DNA of 64,000 bases from Chromera velia. Taxonomy: Eukaryota; Sar; Chromeraceae. The stretch covers positions 1-64,000 of the forward strand of contig JAHBMJ010002861.1 of assembly GCA_018398765.1 (NCBI GenBank), written 5' to 3'. Made by a program: the position numbers and the translations under genes. Shown in pieces: positions 11,301 through 22,627 of this stretch; position 1 is the first letter of the stretch; each line of letters begins with the position of its first letter. The notes under the pieces are model-generated. The model did not search any database. It worked only from the letters and a program-made list of their open reading frames with translations, and was not told the origin of the DNA.

Positions 11301-14300
11301 CGTCTTTCTGCTCTGTTCTTTCAACTCCGTGTCGTCTGTCTGCTCTGTTCTTTCAACTCCGTGTCGTCTGTCTGCTCTGTTCTTTCAACTCCGTGTTCTC
11401 TTTATCCTTCAATAAACAAACCCCATTTTCTTCCACCCGTGCCTCTTTTCTCTGTCTGTTCCTTCCTCCCTTGTCGTAGTCCTCAGTTCTCTGCCACGTC
11501 TGCACCCGAAAGTTCATTCAACAGACACTTCTTTCTCTTTGCTCGTGCGTTCTCCCGTCTTCTTTTCAGATCTTTGCTGGTCGAAGGAAAAGGAGCCTGG
11601 GCTTTCCCGGGTCCCTCCCCGCCTCCCAGGGTCCCCGTGGCGCCGCCCCACCTGGGGCCCCAGAGGGACAGGAGGCCTCACAAATGGCTGCAGGGGAAGG
11701 GGGAGAGGGCGCCGCGCAGCAACAGCAACCCCAATTAGGCCCTCAGGCCCGTCTGAGGAGACGAAACGGTAGGCCCCCAAGGCAGGACCACGCCGGACCT
11801 GCGCGCATTCAGCGCACGTCGCCGCGCCTGGCTGGACAGGAACGTCCGAACTACGCCAAGGAGAGCGAGGAGGACGACGAGAGTGTGCAGGAGGTCGGGG
11901 TGGGGGGACCGCCTGTGGGGGCAGGAGAGCAGGTGCGTCAACAGCAGCCGCCAGGCCTCCGTGGAAGGGGGAGAGGCAGAGGGCAAGGTATGGGTAGAGG
12001 AGGAGGCAGAGGGAGGGGAGGAGCGCCACGTGTCGGTCTGAGTGGAGACAGAGAAAGGGTGGATATTAGGGAGGAGCTGGAACGTGCGGCTGTTGATCGC
12101 GAGAATGATGAGGCGGAGAGGGAGAGAGAGGACGAGTGGAAGGAACTACAAGAAGCACAGAGGGCCTCGGACGCGCGTTTGAGAGGCAGCAGTGGTGAGG
12201 GGGACAGAGAGGGAGGGAGATTGCCCTCTCATAGTGCTCTCTCGAACGGAAGACGCCGGAATCCGAACGAGGAGGACGAGGACGTTCGGTTGGCCCCTGA
12301 GGACTCCAGAGGGTGGACGGAGAAGAAGAAACTCTCAGACCGTCCTCTTCCTGGAACTTTTGGGGATCTGGAACGTGGGTGGTGGGATCCGTTTCTGTAT
12401 TGCAAAATCTGCATGCCTCTCCAGCTGTGTCATGTGACTCTTCCTCCTGGACCTTCCTTTCTTTCTTTCTTTCTTTCTTTTCTTTTCTTTCTTTCTTTCT
12501 TTCTTTCTTTCCTTCCTTCCTTCTTTCTTTCTTTCTGTCCTTCTTTCTTTCTGTCCTTCTTTCTTTCTTTCGTTCTTTTCTTTCTTTCTTTCTTACTTTC
12601 TTACTTTCTTACTTTCTTACTTTCTTTCTTTCTTTCTTTCTTTCTTTCTCACTTTCTTTGTAGGTTTGCCTTCACCTGCACAGCAAGCATCGGTGTTTGG
12701 GGGGGGGAGGGGGGGGGGTTTGTCGGGTGGGTGCGACTTACTTGTGCCTGTCTCGTGTGAGTCGGCACGCATGCATGCAGAACCCGCTTCGTGTTTCTCT
12801 CTTTCTCTTTTTTGTCCCCTGCGTGGTCTGTCGTTTCCTGGCTGCGTTCTGCATGTGCAGTTGAATTGAATGGTTTCTGCGTCTCTTGCATTCGGTCATG
12901 CAGGACTGAAGCGAAACAAAGACAGGGTGAAGAAAAGCCGCAATTGGCAGTTCTGGGAGTCTTCCTCCGGAGTTCCTCCTTTGGGACCTTGGGGGGGGGT
13001 GCAAGGGGAAGGGGGGCCGGGAGGGGGTGCCTTTTCTTCGTCTTCATCTTCCTCCTCCTCTTCCGCTTCTGCTTCTGCTTCGGCTGCAGCGGCAGCCCAG
13101 CCATCAGAGAGCAACAGGATGAGTGAAGAGCCTTCGCCTCTCGAGTGGGAGTCAGTCAGTCAGTCAAAGGGAAGGCATTGTAACTTTGTTGGCTTTAACT
13201 TGCGGGGGGAGGTGGGGGCAGGAAGGAATTAGTAGATTGTACCCATCGTGCAGACACACCACACAAAAGAGGGAGGGCCTCTGTCTGTTCTCGTGTGTTA
13301 GGGGGCTCTCAAAGACATACACATCAATGCACACAACAGTCCGTCTCTCTGTGCGTTGATTGAGAAACGGTGAGGGCCGCATCTGAAAGGGTACACTAAT
13401 GTCCGCTCAGATTTGCCGGTTGTTCCGACTTTCCGTTTGTCCAGAATCTCTCCTCCCTCTCCTGAATTGACGATGAGCAGCCCTGTGTATCGTGCACGGT
13501 CCTGTCCTCCTGTTCTGCAATCATTGACTCAAGGAAACTTCGTATCACTTGGTCACCAGTCCAAAAATTGACTTAACGAACATTCCGCCTCTTACAAAGC
13601 GAAAAACAGAAATCGAAAGAAAGTCTGCACAGGGACGACTTTGCTGAGGGAGAGGGAACGGAAGGTCGGAAGAGAAGAAGGGAGGGGAGGAAAGGAAACT
13701 GATGATCTGCAACACATTTCTTCCGAAAAACAGTACTCAGTCCTAAGGGAAAGAGGCAGCGAGAGGTTGAGCCAGAAATAGAGAGAAGAAAACATGACGA
13801 CAAAAAACGACTATGTGGTGGCTTCTCCCGCTTTTTCTTTTTGTATGCTTTTTCCCCTCGGCGGGACTGGTGTGTGAGGGTGCAGGCCTCCATATCAGAG
13901 CACAATTTTCGCTACGATGGCGTTCGGCAAGGAGACGGGGATTCTTGACAGGAAAGGTCGGCTGAGGGGAAAGGAAGGAAGGGAAAGGTGAGACTTCTCC
14001 TCTTTCTACAGTCTCTCCATAGAGCCTCTTCGAATCTATGGTGCTTCTTGCGATAGTGTGCCGCCTTCGTTTTTTACCCTCTCTCTGTCTTGTGCGGTGC
14101 GTCCGGTGTGTGTGTGTGTCGGTGCATCTGTCTCTGTCTGCATGTTTGTACGTCTATCTGCGTATGTGCTTGCAGATCGTCTGAAGGGAAAGCATCCCGT
14201 GCGCGAACCTCAGAGAAGTCCCCAGTACCCAGGGAGACCGGCCGCACGGGCCATCACCATGGGGGGAAAGGAAAGTGAAAGGGACCCCCTGAGAGATGCC

Positions 14301-14607
14301 TTCAGAGATGCTCTGAGGGGGGGGGGCCTGGCTCCCTCGGCTTCTGCGATTGTGGGCATCTCTGGGGCAGCTGCGGCAAGTGGGAGGGGGCGCGACGGTT
14401 CTGCTGGTGGAGGGGGTGCCTTGTTGGACTCCAACGGGGGGGGGTTGTTGAGCGGCGCCCGGAGGGAAGATGACCGCGGGAGGGAAGGGGAGGGAGAGGG
14501 ACAGAGAGGCGGAGAGCGGCGGCGTGCCCTCCCTCCGTCTGTTCTGGTTGGGCCCGCTCCGAAGAAACCGAGAGTGGCCTGGACTCAGGAGGAGGTCGGT
14601 CGGTCTC

Positions 14608-14640
<33 letters not shown>

Positions 14641-15728
14641 TTTACAACATGTGGTCGGCGTTCCTTCAGTTTTGTTCTTGTTCCTTTCTTTTTATTTTGA
14701 GACTCTCTCGAGGGGTTTTTCTGTCTTCTCTCTGGGGAGAGAGGACATGAGAGAAAGACAAAAGAGCTGCGGGGAAAGGTGGCAGGATGTGTGTGAGCAA
14801 TGGATTATTCGATCACAAGTCCGTTGTTTGCATGTTTTTCTGTTTTAATTTTGCCTTTTTCTTTCTGCATGCAGGAGAAGCTCTTCCTCACCTGCATTAA
14901 CTCACACGGAGCGGGAAACTGGGAATCTCTCGTGAAAGTCAGCCTTGATTTAATGTCTTCCTACTTGCCTGCTCGTGTCGGTTTTTGTAGGTTCTCTGAC
15001 ATGCATGAGTCTGTCTTTTCCCTTGTTTTTGATTTTCCATTCGGGTGCCAAGCTCGTCTTCTCGTTTCTCCCTCGTCCTTTTTTGTGCTGTCCACTTCGG
15101 TTGTACACATGCCCATGCTTTTTTTTGGACAGCTCTCTTTTTCTATCGAAATTTTACTTCCAATATCTTGTCTTTCATTAATTGTTCAACTGCTGGAGGT
15201 CTCCGCACATACACCCACCGATCTCTTCTCTGGTTGCGGGCAGCAGCAATCAAATGACCAGGCAGGCAGGCAGGCAGGCAGGCAGGCATGTGACTTTTCT
15301 CTTGGGGTAGACGATCGGGAGGGCTGTGTGGGGAGCCGGGATGGACAGATGGATAAGTGGGCTTTCTGTTAGCGAGCTTTCATACCGAAAGACTGAGTTC
15401 ATTACTTTTAAACGGGCAGGTGCGTAGTTCAATGAAAGACTGAGTGCATGGGTGCATGAGCGAGTGAGTGAGTGAACGCACGACTGCCTGCCTGACTGAC
15501 CGACTGAAGTAATCAATCAAAGTATGAATGAACGAACGAATGCAGTACCGAATCCCAACGGACCCCCGCCTAACAGCACTGCGGCGTTTCAATGCCACCC
15601 AGCTGCGGGAGAAATGGCGCAACATGGAGCCCTACATCAAGCCGGACACTTCTGCTGCTGGTGTCACTCTCTGGGTGATGCGTCCCGAAAACGAGCAGCC
15701 AGTGAAGAGACGTGTCAAGAAGGAGTGA
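8359..15728 (+). CDS. Telobox/Myb-SANT protein, putative telomere-repeat or promoter-binding factor
   Basis: Eleven exons fit phase throughout: 8359-8500, 8864-8987, 9430-9559, 9822-10087, 10367-10574, 11159-11227, 11570-12374, 12904-13158, 14176-14594, 14875-14937 and 15546-15728, giving 887 residues. The last three exons form one Myb domain at about residues 800-850: AWTQEE, then EKLFLTCINSHGAGNWESLV, then FNATQLREKWRNM. The LREKWRNM end matches the telobox helix (consensus VDLKDKWR) that reads TTAGGG-like repeats in TRF/TRFL/TBP proteins. The N-terminal quarter is helical and acidic. The middle is low complexity: an Arg/Gly-rich RGRGRGRG stretch in exon 7, then poly-Ser and Ser/Ala tracts in exon 8 and a Gly-rich part in exon 9. 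PKKPR before the Myb is a likely nuclear signal. DNA target and telomere role are inferred from the Myb only. The weakest junctions are exons 1/2 and 8/9. Confidence 0.72.
9525..9665 (+). repeat. 47-bp unit repeated three times across an exon/intron boundary
   Basis: A 47-bp unit starting GATTGAAGAAGGCAAAGGAA recurs at 9525, 9572 and 9619 with essentially no divergence. The first copy ends exon 3 of the telobox gene. Each copy carries its own GTCAGT donor. Because 47 is not a multiple of three, each donor copy gives a different reading phase. Confidence 0.9.
11284..11405 (+). repeat. 32-bp intronic tandem repeat, about four copies
   Basis: Units starting TTCTTTCAACTCCGTGTCGT begin at 11284, 11316, 11348 and 11380 within intron 6 of the telobox gene. 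The last copy is incomplete and diverges after CCGTGTTC. Confidence 0.9.
12458..12658 (+). repeat. (TTTC)n microsatellite
   Basis: About 200 bases of TTTC with scattered TTAC, TTCC and TGTCC variants, inside intron 7 of the telobox gene. Confidence 0.95.
14595..14640 (+). repeat. (GTCG/GTCT)n run starting at a 5' splice site
   Basis: The run begins with the GT of intron 9 of the telobox gene (GTCGGTCGGTCTCTCTGTCT) and continues as GTCT units. Confidence 0.85.
15250..15290 (+). repeat. (GGCA)n microsatellite
   Basis: About seven GGCA units lie in intron 10 of the telobox gene. Confidence 0.9.
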
Positions 15729-18195
15729 TTGATCGACTGGTCGATCGATTCCATGGGGCGCACAGCCGTGTTGACACGCTGGTCTATTCGCTGTTTCATC
15801 CCTCGCGTCCTTTTGCGTACACACGACAGTTGACCAGTCTGCTGCTGCAGTGTGCTACAGTGTGCATGCCTGAACGAACCTCTTTTCGAAAAAGGCTGGA
15901 TCGCTGTCTGCGTGCGTGCAAGTAGTTAGACGTTAGATATGATAACTGAAATAAAATATTACTTTTATGAAAAAAGAGGGGAACAGTGCAAAGCCTGCCT
16001 CCTCTTCACCAAACAGCTCTAAAAGTCATCGATAGCTACCCCATTGTCGCATAACGGTGGCAATAAACTGAATTAAATTGAAGTGGTTAAAGCCGGTCAG
16101 CCAATCTTTTTGGCTTGAGTCAGCTGATGTAAACTGATGTGATGCAATGTTTGTTTGATTAGTTTGTTTATAGGAGTTTATAAGACATGAAATGAACTTA
16201 ACCCATACTTTACTAGTTGTTTTGATTTTTGTAATCCCTTGTTATCCGTAGTAACCCCCTTCTGTATGTAAGAAACTTAAAGAAATTTGTTATAAAATCT
16301 TCTTCAAATATTGAAATATCAACATATAATTTCAATATCGAATGGTTAATTGTTCTCTTGCCACAGATTGACTCAGCTTTGCATCGACTCCCGTCGATCC
16401 CTGAGGAGACGGTCTGAGAGCAACCACGAGAGACAGTTTGCCTCCTTGCTCGTGGAACAACCAGTTTAGCTCGACAATTGGTATCCGTCGTTCGATGGGG
16501 AAGCAAGTCTCACTTCTACACGATGCCGTTCTGAAACCTTTTGGCTAGAAGGAAGAGAGCCTAGAAGAGAGCGCTTACATTTGAGGAGGAAGATGGAGAA
16601 AGTACACAGTACGGTTAGGAATTACTACTGGCCCCTTTTAGCCAGTAGCGAGTTACCATCAGTTTGGTAACCATGAGATGGTAACCAGCGAACTTGAAAG
16701 TGTGTACCACTAGTACCATCACTATGGTAGTTCAAGGAAAAACTCTGATAAAAACAGTTGCTAGACCTATTTTAAAGCCTGGCCACTTAACTTATTAGCT
16801 GTTTAAAGCCCTGAAATGATCATACTCTGCAGATGTGGTGTGCCTTGAGGCGAATCAATCCAATTGGCATGCAGGCTTCCTTATTCCCCCCCCCATTAAT
16901 GTGTGTTCTGGGTTGTCCTCAAAGCCTTGTTAGTGGCTTGGGATCAGACTCCGAGAAAGATGGAGAAGGAGACGGAAAGCAGTTTTTGGCAGTTCCGCAA
17001 ACTTGCATAGGGAACAAACGCCAGTTCTTAAGGGTTGCTCATCGACCTGCAGTTAGACAGCACAAACAGTTGCCGCGCACGCGTGCTGAGTGCGAAACAC
17101 TGGCAATGTATGGGGTTAGACGGATGAGGTTTTCTCCCTTTTTCGGAAGTGGTTCATGGAATGGGGACAAAGCCAAGCCAGGCTACCATTTTTACCCGTC
17201 TCTTCAGCCGTCTCTGTCATTCTACCACCGTCTGCCTCAAAACAGGCAGGCTAGAAGGAGCTTTGGGGTAGGATATGAAGGTGAAAGGGCGAAACCTAAC
17301 CTAACCTATCAGAATGAAGGTTCTCTGACTCTTCTTTCTTCTGATTGAGCTGGATTTCGGTAGAAAGAGGACAAGGTCACTCGTTCTATGTGAGGATGTA
17401 AGACCACTCTGCCTTACCGCGGGAATTCAGTGGGTAACCATCACGGGAAAGCCGTTTTTGCATGTTTTTGCCTGTGTTATCTTCCTTCGTGGGAGAAGAC
17501 TGCCCTAGCGGTGTGTTCAGCTGCGTATCGAACCAGCCGAACGTTAGACGCTCATTTATGGGCCGATAACGATGATGAATGATGCAAAGGGGCAATAAAG
17601 CATTGTCCTAGACTTATGTATTGCATGATAGCCTATAGACTGATTATTAATAATAATAATAATAATAATGATGATGATGATGATGATGATGAGCTATTCA
17701 AATTTAATAGCCCTCGCTTTCAGCAGATTGTTTGGTCATCGAGGCTTTTCACTGATGATGTGACTAATCGCGGTTTAATTTGTCGGAAGATGTTGGAAGG
17801 CTGGAGAGGTTTTATTTACTTGCACAGAATTGTCTTATACTTGTCTAGCCGGGGGGGGGGCTCATGCATGAGCGTTCTTGCCCCNNNNNNNNNNNNNNNN
17901 NNNNNNNNNNNNNNNNNNGGGGCAGATAAGTTCTGAGATAACCTTTCTGCCCAATGCCTATGCGTACTATGCACTGACGGATTCCGGGATTTACCAGCAG
18001 GTCATATTTTTGTTGAAACGTGTTGAAACGTATTGAAACGAAGGCAAGAAGTCCGAAGATTAAGCGGTGCGGTGCAACCGCTGGAAGAAGGACTCAAGCG
18101 CTGCAATGATGTGTATATGATTCAACACGGTCAGACGTCTCCGTCTCCTTCTGATCACTTGACTGCCTTCGCTCGGATCTTGAGACGACCCCAGC
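15729..18195. other. Intergenic region with assembly gap
   Basis: No gene is supported. An open frame at 16833-17348 (171 codons) has no recognisable domain, splice context or family, and I do not call it a gene. A short hairpin-like TACTGGC...GCCAGTA lies at about 16,626-16,650, next to several GGTAACC/GTTACC words. Positions 17885-17918 are unresolved bases inside G/C runs. Confidence 0.5.
17649..17692. repeat. (AAT)n(GAT)n microsatellite
   Basis: Compound trinucleotide run: about seven AAT units followed by about seven GAT units. Confidence 0.95.
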
Positions 18196-20641
18196 ATGCA
18201 AAACTTTTGTCTCGTGACAGGGCCCAACAGAGGCATCGGGCTTCAAATTGTCAAGAAGTTGGTGCAAGAAGGAAGGCCTGTCATTGCAGCGGCCAGAAAG
18301 CAAGAAGCTGGTACGGTCCCGTGTACTCGCCGTCTCCACTGTGTAGCCGTCTCCTTGCACGTCTCCAAAAGCTCTCCCATTTTTCCTGTGTAATCTGGCT
18401 GATCACCCCTGAATATACTTTCCCTGCTGATTCGGTTTTCACTGACTTGCAAATTGCACGACGTGAGCAGTTCCCTCATGTCCCCTCGCCGTGTGCTAGA
18501 CGGACGCATGCAGCCGATGAAGTGGTTGCGATGCTCCAACGAGACCATCCAGGCCCTGCCGCCGCAGCTTCCCAGGCAGTCGCGATGGACCAGGACAGCG
18601 CCGCCAGCGTGAAGGCGGCAAAGCAAACTCTGGCCGAGAGGGGACTAGGGGGAAAGATTGACGCGCTGGTGAGTGAGGTTGGGGGCTCTCTTGTGTCTGT
18701 CAGAGGACTTTGAATAGAGTGATCATTCTTCTGCTCTCTTGTGTCTGTCAGGGGACTTTGAATAGAGTGATCATTCTTCTGCTCTCTTGTGTCTGTCAGG
18801 GGACTTTGAATAGAGCGATTAATCTTCTGCTCGAATGAATATAGAGTGGTCATTCTTCTGCTCTCTTGTGTCTGTCTGGGGACTTTGAATAGAGTGATCG
18901 TTCTTCTGCTCGTTGGTTCACGGTCTGCTCGACGACTTCGATTCTGCATGGACGCCTCTCTGCTTCTGTTTGGTGTGGTCTGACGTCTGGTTGAATTCTT
19001 ACAGCGTCAGACCGAATTTGAGTTCTTACAACCGCCCTCACGTACATATTTGGGTCCGTTTCTCAGTTTCCTTTCCTTCCTCCTTACCTACTTGCTCTCC
19101 TTACTCCCCCGCCTTGTTTGCGTGTGTGCGGGCGTGCGGCTCGAGAACGTTCTCTCAATTCGCTCTTCCAATGTTTTCTTTCACCGACAGATCAACAACG
19201 CGGGGGTGAAGACAGAGGAGTGGACTGAGGAGTGCTTCGCTGAGGCGATGCGCACAAACTTCGAGGGGCCCTTGATTGTGACCGCCGAGTTGATGCCTCT
19301 CCTTTCGGAAAATTCCCTTGTGGTCATGGTCTCCTCCTGTCAGTCTGTCTCCAGGGCGTGTTCCGTATTCCTGCCCGGCTGCCTTCATGTCCTGGCTGTT
19401 TGCGTGCTTGGATGCCTCTGTGTGTGTGTGTGTGTCTGTCTGTCTGTCTGTCTGTCTGCCTGCTCCGTCCACTCTGTTTGTTGTTTGCTTCTTCATTCCT
19501 CTTCTTCGCACCTTCTGTCAATCCCCGATGTGGGCACTTCTCTGATTGAGTCTTTTCCTTCCCAGCACGGACCATGAATCCCGCATGGAGGGGCTGCCAT
19601 GCATGGATGCTTGGTGTGCACCTTTCTGTGCCCTCGAGCGGACTGTCGAGCTAGGCATAGATAAACGATTCCAAAGACATACATAGAGAAAAAGTCTTTT
19701 TCCGATTCCCTCGCACTTCGCTCTGCCGCCACCCCTCACGTGTCACTTTCCTCTTTTGAGACGGGTTCTTTCAGTCCTCGTCTCTTTCGTGTCTCTTGTC
19801 TGTGGCGATGGCTTTCTAACTGTCTGCCTGTTTGTCTGTGCATCTGCTCGTCGAGTGGTACGATCCGACTCAGTGATTGAACGACTGACGACCCATGCAC
19901 GATCCCCACCCAAAATGAATCTGGAAATGCAGCCCTCGGGGCGTCCAGTCGCATCTCCGAGGATTATCTGAAAAGAGTGAGGGGGGCAAAGACGCTAGAA
20001 GAGCTCAGAGAGCAAAACGTGTTCTTGCCAGAGAGCAAGATGAAGGAGCCAGACAGGTCGGTCAATCAATGAAGACTCACGGAGCTGGACTCATAGAATT
20101 CATGGTTTACGTCCTTTTCTCAGTTTCCAGATTCTGTTCTTGACTGCGTGCCTCACAAGGTGGACTCCGCGTTATTCCTCCTGCTCCTTTACATCTCTCT
20201 CCCTTTTTCTCCTATGATCTTCCGGCTGTGTTTGCAAACTCTTGCAGTCAGAGCTTGCCCCTTCGAAAGACCCTCACTTCACTTCCCGGCACAATCCCGA
20301 ACTAAGCGTGCCGATAGGCAAGCAAGGTCTCCTTCCTCCTTTTCCTGTTGACCCCAAAGATTTCTGTGCGTCGGTCCCTTTTGCTACGGCTGTTCCTGTT
20401 CTTATGGCTCGGCAGCCGACTGCCTGTGAGTCTCTGATTTCTCTTCAATTTATGCACTGAGCTGACGACCCTCCTGTACGTGTATGTATGTCACTGGCTA
20501 GCTGCAGATACTGTCCTTCCTACTGCCTGTCGAAGTTCTTTCTGAATAGGGCCGTGCAGCTGATGGCTGGGGACTCGGAGCTCCAGAAGGAGAAGGCCTT
20601 CCGTGTGTGTTCCGTGAATCCAGGATGGTGCAGGTGTGCTG

Positions 20642-20674
<33 letters not shown>

Positions 20675-20677
20675 GTC

Positions 20678-20718
<41 letters not shown>

Positions 20719-21424
20719 GTGTGTGTGGACGCCTTGCCTTTTCTGTGTGTCTGTTCTGGCTCGTTGTTTATGTGCATGAGGAGGCGGGCGTGAGGGTGGT
20801 TGAGCGGGAAGGGATTCATGCCTGTAAGTCTTGATGAGCGAGAAAGCGCGTGCGGGCGTGTATGTGTCTGTGTGCACCTGTTCCACTCTCTGCTCTTCTT
20901 TTTTTCTCCGCCTTTGCTCCTTCATCGCATAAAGGTGGCGCAGCTCTCAGAAAGATGCGAGGACAAACCTGTCTGTGCGTACATGTGAAAACGAATTTCT
21001 GAAAATTGAAAAACAAATGGAAAAACAAATATATACGTGCAGGGGAGGTGTGTCATGCAGGTAGTGCATGTGCGTTTTCCTTCCTGCGAGAGGAATATAT
21101 TACATCAAAGAACTTTCAAGTGTGTTGAAAGGAATTAAACGTGTGCCGCCTCGAAGTTCTTTGATCCGATCTGGGTGAGTTCCCGATCCTTCTTATCTGA
21201 TAAGAGTCGCTTTTGAGCCGTGTCTTCGACCGCCGTTCCGTGGAGCCACTGTCCGATATTGTTTTCAAGTCGACGTATGTGTGTGCAGAACCGACATGGG
21301 CTCTCAGAGAGCCGACCTCTCTGCTGAGGACGGTGCCAATTCAGTCCTCGTTCCCGTCCTCAGATGGACCCCCGAGCTCCAGGGCTCCTTCACCGAGAAG
21401 GACGGCCAGCACAGAGACTGGTGA
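18196..21424 (+). CDS. Short-chain dehydrogenase/reductase, carbonyl-reductase (CBR1) type
   Basis: Six exons fit phase: 18196-18310, 18514-18668, 19191-19338, 19933-20056, 20508-20633 and 21289-21424, giving 267 residues, close to the 277 of animal CBR1. The enzyme should reduce carbonyls with NADPH in the cytosol; no targeting leader is seen. Visible motifs are the cofactor loop TGPNRGIG (residues 8-15), the structural NNAG (92-95), the catalytic Ser in VSS (137-139), the catalytic YxxxK as Y186-K190 (YCLSK), and the NPGW and TDMG loops after it. Exon 4 encodes LGASSRISEDYLKRVRGAKT, matching the helical insert peculiar to CBR-type SDRs between Ser and Tyr. All catalytic residues are present. 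An open frame at 20242-20460 lies wholly in intron 4 and is not used. The substrate cannot be told from sequence. Confidence 0.9.
18684..18910 (+). repeat. 48-bp tandem repeat in SDR intron 2
   Basis: Four to five copies of a unit starting GCTCTCTTGTGTCTGTCAGG and including ACTTTGAATAGAGTGATCAT. The first copy begins 16 bases downstream of the exon 2 donor. One copy is shortened. Confidence 0.88.
20640..20722 (+). repeat. (CT)n/(GTCTCT)n tract
   Basis: CT dinucleotides with regular GTCTCT interruptions, starting just inside intron 5 of the SDR gene. Confidence 0.9.
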
Positions 21425-22627
21425 CCCTCAGAAGAGACCACTTCTGTGGTAGTATAGACGACTCGGAGACTGTCCTGAGTGTCCTCTTTCCTTGACTCTC
21501 TCTGGACTCTCTCTGAAGTATTAAGAAGACTAGTAAAAAGAAAGGGATGTTGTTTCGCAGTCTAGTTCGCAGTGGTTCCCTGGTGGTTCCGTAGTAAGAG
21601 GGATAATCTTCCCCCGGCGCCCCCGCCTCAATCTAGGCCTCAATCAATCTAGGTTTCATGATTGGTTTCATTATGAATGAATGAATGAATGAATGAATGA
21701 ATGAATGACTAAAGCCGCAAAAATTTGACTCAATGTTGTATCAATTTGTATACATGGTCATTAATTGATCATTTTTTTACGATTAACTTTTTATTGAATG
21801 GGCAATTAATCCATAGTGATTCCAGTTTGGCCAAAACCTATTTAGACGAGTCACACAGGCACTAACAGAATGGCGTAGAGTGTAACGTATACCGCTGATA
21901 AAGAGCACCAGAGAGAGCAGGTCTAGGAGCAAGTACTACTCCAAAACTTTAAAAGCTAGTCTGACTAGTCAAAATGTTTTGAAGATAATTAAGATTTCGT
22001 ATCAAGACAAATACCTAGAGAGATACTTTATATGCCTAGTTATATGTAAAACACACTCTAAGATACGTTACTAGTAGTACTGTAGTAGCTTGCTATAACA
22101 ATCATAGAGGGTTATTGTAGATACTGGCAATTGTGAAAATTTTTTATTCTTATATACCCAATGAATGTAATGTTTCAATACATGATGATCGATTAAAATA
22201 TGAACGGAATACTATTGAACATGTATATTATATTAATTTATATATTTTAGAATGACATTGGTCATTCTCCCCTAGCCTCTCCCTTTTTCTTTCAACACTA
22301 GTTTGAACAAGTCTACAAGATAACCCTAGAAGACAATATAAGACAAACATTTATGAGACGGTTGATAGAAGGGTCCATCAGCAGGTTTTCGGTCATGTTT
22401 TTTCTGCGAAGCACTAGACTCTTTGAAAAATGCCTTCTTGACAAGTTCCTGTTGGCCCGGTTAGGGTTAATTTGATTTGACTTCTTTTTCACAGGTAGGG
22501 CTGCCCCCTAGGTTGCTCCCCTCCCATCAAGCAACGAGTCACCTCCCGCCCTCCCGCTGCCTCCCCCCTGTATGATGATATGCACGTGAGCACATGAATC
22601 GATGACTCGGACGACTGCATCTGACAC
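21425..22627. other. Convergent intergenic region (SDR / LRR gene)
   Basis: AT-rich sequence without a supported gene; it lies between two 3' ends. It holds a TGAA tetranucleotide run at 21673-21708. Confidence 0.5.
21673..21708. repeat. (TGAA)n microsatellite
   Basis: About nine perfect ATGA/TGAA units. Confidence 0.95.

Noticed and set aside
12438-12663. Phe/Leu/Ser-rich hydrophobic frame that looks like a membrane protein
   Set aside because: Produced by the TTTC microsatellite in an intron.
16533-16555. CCTTTTGGCTAGA resembles the start of U2 snRNA
   Set aside because: Only about a dozen bases match; the branch-recognition region and Sm site are not found downstream.
16833-17348. 171-codon open frame as a gene
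   Set aside because: No domain, no splice context, and composition like the surrounding non-coding DNA.
20242-20460. Open frame of 72 codons inside the SDR locus as an extra exon
   Set aside because: Exons 4 and 5 join directly in phase and rebuild the family's YxxxK context; including this segment breaks the frame or the alignment.
20491-20925. Minus-strand frames rich in Arg-Glu (RERERER)
   Set aside because: They are translations of the CT/GA repeat opposite the SDR intron.
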